Source: Coturnix japonica
Lineage: Eukaryota > Chordata > Aves > Galliformes > Phasianidae
Direction: 5' to 3'
DNA length: 64,000 nucleotides
Assembly (NCBI RefSeq): GCF_001577835.2
Contig: NC_029542.1
Coordinates: 1,128,429 to 1,192,428 of the forward strand
In this document: positions 34,844-64,000 of the stretch, in pieces
Position numbering within the stretch: position 1 is the first letter of the stretch
Layout of the letters: each line of letters begins with the position of its first letter
The notes under the pieces: model-generated
The model's input: only the letters and a program-made list of their open reading frames with translations
What the model was told of the DNA's origin: nothing
Database searches by the model: none
Program-made: the position numbers and the translations under genes

Positions 34844-37800
34844 TCACTCCTCTCCTGGGTGCTCCCCCACTGTCCATTTGGCCTTCATGTCCCGGAAAGG
34901 AGTGATGTCCTCATAGGTGGCAATCTGCTCCACCTCCAGGCCCTGCACCAAGAAAGAGGAGGTTGGGACACAGGGACCCACATCCCTGGAGTGTTCCCCC
35001 AGAGAAGAGGGCAGCTGGGATGGAAGGAGGCAGTAATAGGTGGGTGAATGTGCATAGAGCTTGGCCGTATCAGCAGCTCTTTATGGCCAACGTGCATCAA
35101 GCACTGGGGATGGATGTGCCCCACGTGCCCTACAAGCGCTGGTGGCAGACACCTGGGAGGGCACAGCTGGCTGGACCAAGGGTCGGGCTGGTTTTGTAGG
35201 GGTATTTCTATCACTCATGCAGCATTACCTCATAGGTGTGGTCTTCATCGGGGATTTCCTTTCTGTCACCCTATGGAGAAGGAAGTCACAGGCTGAGCAT
35301 AGCCAGCACAGCATGTTGTGGGGTCCCCCAGCCCCAGCCCCAAAACCAGGCCCTACAGCTGCCACAGACAGTCCCACACGCCCCATGAAATGCTCCCATT
35401 CAATGGCCCCAAACACCATCTCTGCCCTCGTTGCCCTGCCCAAAACATGGGGCACTGCTGGTAGGATGGCAGTGACAAAACCAACACAGTCCTGTTACTG
35501 GAGATGCTGTCACTCACCTTTTCTAGGAAGAGGAGCATGGGGACGCTGATGAAGATGACCAGCAGGATGGTCTGGATGATGATGATGGTGTCCTTCAGCG
35601 TGTTCCTGCTCTGGATCTGCTGGATGCTGCTGCGACCTGGGAGCAGCAGCACAGGGAAAAACCCAAGTCCCCTCTTTGTGCTGGGATCCCAATGAGTGGG
35701 AACACAGAGAGGAGGGGACTGGGACAGTGTCCCTTGGGAGAGACATTGCAGCGCAATGGGACTGGCTTCAGGGGCTATGGGGTGTCCATAGCCTATAGCC
35801 TATGGGATGTCCATCCCACTATGGGATGTCCTGAGCAAGACCAGGAGCAGGAAGAAGTGATTTATGTGAGGAACATGGTGTCTGTGGGATGGGGGCAGAC
35901 AACAAGCAAAGAACCACCTGCTGTGTGATGGAGAACCCACCGCTGTATGTGAAGCACACGTGGACAAGCCCATGTAGGACAAACCCATGTGGACCAACCA
36001 ATGTAGGATAAATCCAAGTAGATCAACCCAAGTAGGCCATTCCATATAGGATGGCACATACCGTGTGTCCAGCACAAGGAGAGCTGGGTGTACAGGAGGG
36101 TGATATAAGGCTTACAGAGCTGGGAATAAGGTGAAAAAGAGGAGAAACAAGTGAAGTGATGGAAGTGATGGGGCTCCCACTCACTCACGACTCTGAGCTC
36201 CGTCCCACACAAGTATGGCTGCCTCTTCTCCTCCGTCAGGTTCTTGCTGTCGCACACATAGACCCCGTTGTCCTCGTAGCTGACCTTGAAGATGGTGAAG
36301 TTGATGTAGTTTTCTGTGTTCTGGATGCTGAAGCGGTCAGAACTCTGATCCAACACCTGGAACTCCTCCTTATCCACCGGTGCTTTGTACCAACGCATGT
36401 TGTGGGGCTGACGGGTGTAGCAGATGAACTGGACAGGCATGTTCTTCTTGGCAGCCATGAAACGTGGGTGCTGCCATATCCCAGAGCATCCGCTGCCTAT
36501 GGGGGACATGGATGGGCAGGGCAAGCCAACAGGCTTTGAGTGCAGCCTTAGTTTTCTAAGGGAACGGCTTCAATGGGGTGGTTTCTTGGTGCTCCCACCC
36601 CTCCCTGTTGGTACTTGGTTAGGCTCAGTGTGCTCCCAGATAACAGCCCAATTATCAGAGGGGCAGAGCAGATCCAGCTGTGCAGATGTGGGGCTGGGGA
36701 TGTGCCATGGAGGAGGGCACAGCCTGGGGGGGGCTTTGGGGCAGCCCCATGGATGGGAGACCCCACGGGTAGAACCTGACAGGTTGGAGGTGTTACCTGT
36801 GCTGTTACTGGTGCTGTTCCCATCTGTTGGGATCCCACCTGCAGGACAAGAGAAGGTGCCTGAGACAGCGGACAAGAGCCCGTGTAGGACAGACCCATGT
36901 AGGACAAACCCATGTAGGACAAAACCATGTAGGACAGACCCATATGTAGGACAAACCCATGTAGGACAAAACCATGTAGGACAGACCCATGTAGGACAAA
37001 CCCATGTAGGACAGACCCATGTAGGACAGACCCATGTAGGACAAACCCATGTAGGACAAAACCATGTAGGACAGACCCATGTAGGACAAAACCATGTAGG
37101 ACAGACCCATGTGGAGAAACCTTCATAATACAAAGCCTTGTAAGACAAGTCAATGTAGAGCAAACCCATGTATGACAAGCCCATGTGGACAAACCCAAAT
37201 GGGATGACATGTACTGTGCGTGCCCACCCCACATAGGACAGCATGCTTTGGAGCTTCAACCAGGACATTGGAGTACAGATCCCTTTACATCCACCCCATC
37301 TCCTGAATTTCCTCTAGGTAAGCAGCTTTCTGGTTGACATCCCACCCCAAAACCTGTCTTTGCTTCTAAACCTGGGGACCCCCAGCACCGCAAGCACCCC
37401 GGTTGCTTTTGCTGCAGCTGGGCAGGAAGCACAGCTCTGTTTATTGCATCGCTTCAGTGCCCACCTCCATCTGCTCACTGCCAAACCCCACTGATTCCTC
37501 ACTGTGCACCCCACAGAACCTCCAAAGACAAAGTCCGTGTTACACTGGGTCCCCCAAAGCCACCCCAAGAGCCATAGTGAAACCTGGTCACCCCAAATCC
37601 ATGCAGGGCTCAGGCCGGCACCCAGCAGATGCTCTGCAAGGGGAAGACCCCCAAGGAAAGACCCCCAGCCTGAAGATGGGGTGGGAGCTGCTGCAGAGTT
37701 TGGGAGTGAGCAAAAGGGGGAGGAAGGGACAGGAGCCATGTCCTGGGTTGTAATGCTGGTTCTGCAGGGATGGAAAGCCCAAACAATTCCACCCTCAAAG

Positions 37801-38234
37801 CCTTTTTGCTGCTGTTTCTCCTCTCCTTGGTGCTCAATCCTATGGAGTAAAGGGAGGTGGCTTGGCTGTAGCTTTAGCAATGTGTTGGCCTGATTTCTTC
37901 CCATACTCTGAGGGTCATAAATGGTGAAAAATCCCACGTTTTTGTGCCCCTTAGCCATGAAGGCTCCTAGCTGCCCCCCAGCTTCCGTTGCCACCCCTCC
38001 ATCACCCACGGGCTGCCTACATGCACAACCACAAAGCTTAAAGCAGATCCATTTGGATGCAGTTGGCTGGATGGAATCTCTTGGTGCACAGAGCACAGGG
38101 ACGCGTGGCACCCTGTGCTCCTCACTGCTCCGACCCTCTGCAGCACAGAGCCCTCATCGATGCCTACCTGCAGCCACGGCCATCAGCCAGAGGTTGGCCT
38201 GGAGCACCCATAGCCTCGTGTAGAGATCTCCCAT
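34844..38234 (-). CDS. CD79B: CD79B, B-cell receptor Ig-beta chain, complete
   Basis: Six exons: 38168-38234, 36797-36838, 36185-36496, 35518-35636, 35229-35270, 34844-34942; 681 nt, 226 residues (human 229). CD79B pairs with CD79A and carries the B-cell receptor signal. Exon 1 is the signal peptide (MGDLYTRLWVLQANLW start). Exon 2 has two NST glycosylation sites. Exon 3 is the V-like Ig domain with CSGIWQHPRF, ICYT, DNGVYVCDS and YLCGTELRV. Exon 4 gives the membrane span (TIIIIQTILLVIFISVPMLL), preceded by RNTLKD as in mammals. Exons 5-6 hold the ITAM: DHTYEGL then ATYEDI. The exon 3 donor is taken as A|gtgagtgg because it alone keeps phase 1. The cysteine that follows the YxC motif in human (KCNN) is missing. 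The upstream region carries an octamer-like and a kappaB site. Confidence 0.95.
35950..36065. repeat. diverged 17-bp repeat in CD79B intron 3
   Basis: Short copies of catgtaggacaaacc and catgtggaccaacc, related to the larger array at 36.87 kb in the neighbouring intron on the other side of the Ig exon. Confidence 0.65.
36868..37210. repeat. 17-bp minisatellite in CD79B intron 1
   Basis: About sixteen copies of cccatgtaggacaaacc or cccatgtaggacagacc, then diverged copies to about 37,210. It lies next to exon 2, about 30 bp from its acceptor. Confidence 0.95.
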
Positions 38235-38353
38235 CTTCTCACTGCGGGCAGCAGGGCAGCATCCAGGTACCGACCTTAACACCGCGGTGCTCCGACCTCC
38301 GCACCCAAAAATGGCGCAGTGCCGCTCTACGCACGGCGCTGCCTTTCCTGCTC

Positions 38354-38382
38354 ATGTAAATGGGCTGTGGTGGGGACTTTCC
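38354..38382. promoter_or_regulatory. CD79B: CD79B promoter: octamer-like and kappaB sites
   Basis: ATGTAAAT (38354-38361) differs from the immunoglobulin octamer at one base, and GGGGACTTTCC (38372-38382) is a perfect NF-kappaB site. They lie 120-150 bp upstream of the CD79B ATG, in a short CpG-containing stretch without TATA. The mammalian CD79B promoter also uses an octamer. Confidence 0.55.
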
Positions 38383-38489
38383 TTTGGGGGGGTGGCTTTG
38401 AATGCAGCGCAGACAGTGGGCTGGCTGTCCCTAAGCTTGGCAGTGCCAACATTAGGCTTGCAGAGCTGTGTGGGGGTGAGAGTTAGTGC

Positions 38490-39150
38490 TGTACAACAGG
38501 GAGCCCGAGTGAGGCAGGATTTGGGAATGGGCTGCCTGGGGAGGTGGGGAATCACCATCCCTGGAGGTGATCCACAACCATGGGGATGTGGCACCGGGGG
38601 ACGTGGTGGGGACAGGTTGGGGTTGGACTTGGAGATCTTGGAGGTCTTCTCCAGCCTGAATGATTCTACATGTGGGCACAGTGGGATGGGTTGGAGTTGG
38701 AATTGAGGATCTTGGAGATCTTTTCCAACCTTAATGATTCAATGAATGAGCCGTGGTGGGATGGGTGCAGCTCTAGTCCAGTCCCACCCCATCCCCACTA
38801 TGGAATCACTCAGGTTGAGAAAGACCTCCAAGATCATCAAATCCAACCATCTCTTCCATCCCTATAGTGGGGACAGTGGGGACGGTGGGGACGGGCTGGG
38901 GTTGGACCTGGGGGTCTTGGAAGTCGTTTCCAACCTTCACAATTGTGTGATTCTATTTGGGGACATGGTTTGGTGGACCTGGTGGAGGTGGTTGATGCTT
39001 GGGCTTGGAGATACCAGAAGTCTTTTCAGTCTTAAAGATTTTGTGATTGTGTTGTTCTATGGGTGCACGTGGTGGGGATGGGTTGGTGATTGGGCTTGGT
39101 GGTCTTGGAGGTTTTCTCCATCATTAATGGTTCTACCATTGCACCCCAGG
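38490..39150 (+). mobile_element. CR1 LINE 3' end with multiplied tails
   Basis: A CR1 3' end (ggctgcctggggaggtgggg, ggttggacttggagatcttg) is followed by four or five further tails of the form gatcttggagatcttttcc, one of them (38,805-38,850) inverted. The whole lies between CD79B and SCN4A. Confidence 0.75.
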
Positions 39151-39159
39151 GCTGCACCT

Positions 39160-40470
39160 CACCCCTTGGCTCTGACTCAGCCCTGTGGTTCCCCATCACT
39201 GTGGCACAGTGTATCTCCAAGCACCATGCTCTGTGAGTGAGCACTGGGCCATAACTCCCTGCAAAAAGCACCTTGGGGTCCTTCTGTCAGCCAGGCTGGT
39301 CCCCAGAGCCCAGCTTTGCCTCCTGGGGGCCTCCCCAAACCCTCACCTCCTGCAGGTCGTTTCCTTTGTGTTTCTGAGCATACGGCGCTGCTGGGAGCCA
39401 GCCTGTGTGCAAGGGAGCAGGAATAAAGGTTACATGAGAAACTGTGGCCTCATGGGGGGAAAGAGATGGTGGGAGAAGTGCCTCCTCCATGCAGAGCAGC
39501 CCAGCATTTGATACAAGAACACAGCCACGGTGTCCCAGGAAGACAGAAGCAGTGGAGATGCCCCCAGGGTGGGATGAGCTGCGCTGTGAGCTGTGCAGAG
39601 CTGCTGCTGGGCAGCTGCACCCTTCCTCAGCCCATTCCTATTCATGGTGGCTTGGGTTTCACTGCTGTCCTCCCCTGTTGTTGTGTGGGGAGAAGGATGC
39701 TGGCTCATGCCACCCCTCCCTGCAGCCCTCTGCCTGCGTGGGGACCCTGCTTGGATTACACTGGCCCCTGCGTGAGTTGTTCCAGCAAAGACAAAATAGC
39801 ACTGAGGCCTTGCCATGTCCCATGGGGACCTCTGTGGGTCCTAGGGGTGACTCAGCCTTCACCACACACAGGTGCAGGAACATCCTTCACCCCCTCCCTG
39901 TGATGCTGAGCTGTTGCCGGGTAGCCAGTGGGGCAGGTTCAGCTTCGCCCACAGATTCCAGTATGAGGCAACTCAAAGCAGTCTGCACCTTTTCTTCACC
40001 AACCCTTCTCCTTGGCTGGATCCATGGCAGCATCTCCTACAGCCCCTACAGGGTTAGGAGGAGGCACCCAGCAGAACCGTGGTCCCATTCATGTGATGCT
40101 TTGGGAGTTGTGGGGGGGATTTCAGTCCACAGCTGTTGGACAGTGCCATATTGAGGTCCTGGCATGTCCAGAAGGTCCCCAAATCTCCCTTCACCTTGGC
40201 TGGACCAACAGCTGCATCTTCTATGGGGCTGGCAGGAGGCACCCAGCAGCCCATAGTTGCATCCACAAGCAGTTCTGGGGTTGCTTTGGGGGTTTCAGCC
40301 CATAGATTCTGGACAGATCCCCATTGGGGTCCAGACCCATCCAGGAGGTCTCTGGACCCCCAGGAGGGGGTGTTTATAAGCCGAGGAGGTGATTTCCCCC
40401 TCCCAGGTGTATGGAAAGCACTTCCTCCTCTAACACACACCAACGCATTCGGTATCGTAATAAGAGACCG
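39160..40470. other. SCN4A-CD79B intergenic DNA, nothing recognised
   Basis: No exon, RNA gene or known repeat was recognised in this stretch between the CR1 cluster and the SCN4A poly(A) region. Confidence 0.5.
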
Positions 40471-40480
40471 TTCACGATTG

Positions 40481-40486
40481 TTTATT
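40481..40486 (-). terminator. SCN4A: candidate SCN4A poly(A) signal AATAAA
   Basis: AATAAA on the minus strand lies 1.24 kb past the SCN4A stop codon, with the CD79B promoter about 2.1 kb further on. The 3' UTR would be about 1.25 kb and include an AT-rich run (taataataat) at 40,710-40,752 and two A tracts. Confidence 0.6.
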
Positions 40487-41727
40487 TTAAGAAATGTACA
40501 AAGAAAAAATGGCTTCAGCTGACACAAACTCTGCTCTTTGGCATTTTCCCGTCACCGACGACATGTACATACAAGCAGCATTCATTGTGAACCTCAACCC
40601 GGGCTGGAAAGCACCCGGCCGAACGCATGGGGACCCACCGAGCTCTATGGGGTGCCACAGGGCATCCGCAATGGCTGGGAGCCAAAACCAGCCCGAGGAA
40701 AAAGAAAGAATAATAATAATTAATAATAATTATTAATAATTAATAATAATAAAAAACAGGAAAAAAAAAAGGAAAAAAAAAAAAGACAGACCCTTTGGCT
40801 TCACGCAGCAGCCCTTATTTTAAGTGGAAGAGGTTTTGGTTCGTGGTTGTTTTGACTTATGGGGCCCCATTGGAGCAACTCAATGCAAAGACCATTCCCC
40901 AGACCCCAGGGATGCGTCCCATTAACTAACACTAATTTCCGCTCACTGTGGGGATCAAAGTGCTTTTGTTACAGGGAATCCCCAGCAGAGACCATCTCTG
41001 CCCATTGCTTTCCTGCCACGAAATTTGGATGGAACAGGGAAAAAAACAGGAGTATGGATAGTTTACATTCAAACGGCAGAGACGTGAATCATTCATGACT
41101 TCGATGCATGTTCTGAGCCCTTTAACACCTGATATTTAACCCTGAGAACGTACCTGCGGATGCAAACAAATGTTTAAGACATCATTGTACTTTCTTTGTA
41201 TAGAACAAAAAACGAATCCATCGAGCTTATGTAAAGATCCCAAAGAAAGGTGCGACTTTAAGACTTTGGAGGCTTTTTGTTCACGTAAGTCTTTCTGTAG
41301 TTGTTCTTGATGTTGTTTCACTTGGCTCATCTTTCACCCGCTGCCCTCTGGGGGGGATAATAGGCAAGAAATAGTGAACTAACATTAATGAACAATTACC
41401 TGAAGTAAAAGGACAGCCGTACTCGTTTGTTAATGTCTGAAAAACGTCGTTACCATGATTAGATCATTTAAAAACTAAACTGTTTCTCACCAACAATAGA
41501 CAGATTTCACATGTCAGTCCCATAAGAAAAATAGCCAACTCTTTGCCAGTGCAGTGAGCTATTAAGAAGGATTCGGAGGAGATCCTACTCGGAAGATTGA
41601 AGGTGTCAGCTTGAAACATCCGAAATCAGCTCAACATCTAAGACCTACCGATGTGAACATGGAAGGTTTCTTGAAGAGGAGACACAATCAGAGCCTTTTC
41701 AGATGCCAGGAAATGGGAGTCGCTCTG

Positions 41728-64000
<22,273 letters not shown>

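Overview
The window is nuclear DNA from a bird, very probably a galliform on a gene-dense, GC-rich microchromosome. The growth hormone gene encodes a 216-residue precursor that differs only at a few sites from the chicken protein as I recall it. CR1 LINE 3' tails are scattered throughout, introns are short and minisatellites are abundant. Gene order (PLEKHM1, LRRC37, RDM1, GH, CD79B, SCN4A) combines neighbours that lie at several places on human chromosome 17q. All six genes are on the minus strand, so transcription runs from right to left. The species cannot be fixed from the sequence alone.

Layout from left to right. 1-2.9 kb: no recognisable gene. 3.4-4.5 kb: the first two coding exons of PLEKHM1 (start of the RUN domain), with a candidate CpG-rich promoter and noncoding first exon at 12.45-12.62 kb. 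A 25-N assembly gap lies at 6,063, followed by about 5.7 kb of gene-free sequence of different texture. 13.6-22.6 kb: a complete 13-exon LRRC37 gene (607 codons), a compact relative of the primate LRRC37A/B family, with large minisatellites in several introns. 24.1-28.1 kb: complete RDM1 (7 exons, 266 residues). 28.4-31.4 kb: complete growth hormone gene (5 exons). 34.8-38.2 kb: complete CD79B (6 exons, 226 residues). 41.7-64.0 kb: SCN4A, the skeletal-muscle sodium channel, 22 exons from domain I S3 to the stop codon; its N-terminal exons lie beyond the right edge.

Exon boundaries were assigned by reading GT/AG (once AT/AC) sites and requiring continuous reading phase. The exon sums are exact multiples of three for LRRC37 (1,824 nt), RDM1 (801 nt), GH (651 nt), CD79B (681 nt) and the SCN4A part (4,911 nt). 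The genes do not form one pathway: they serve lysosome trafficking, an uncharacterised membrane LRR protein, DNA-damage RNA/DNA binding, endocrine growth, B-cell receptor signalling and muscle excitability.

The most unusual structures are two pairs of inverted minisatellites that flank LRRC37 exon 9 and its last exon and share a CCCCATAG core; a 26-bp repeat in GH intron 2 that multiplies its 5' splice site seven-fold; the AT-AC intron of SCN4A; and a spacing of about 140 bp between the GH poly(A) signal and the RDM1 start codon.
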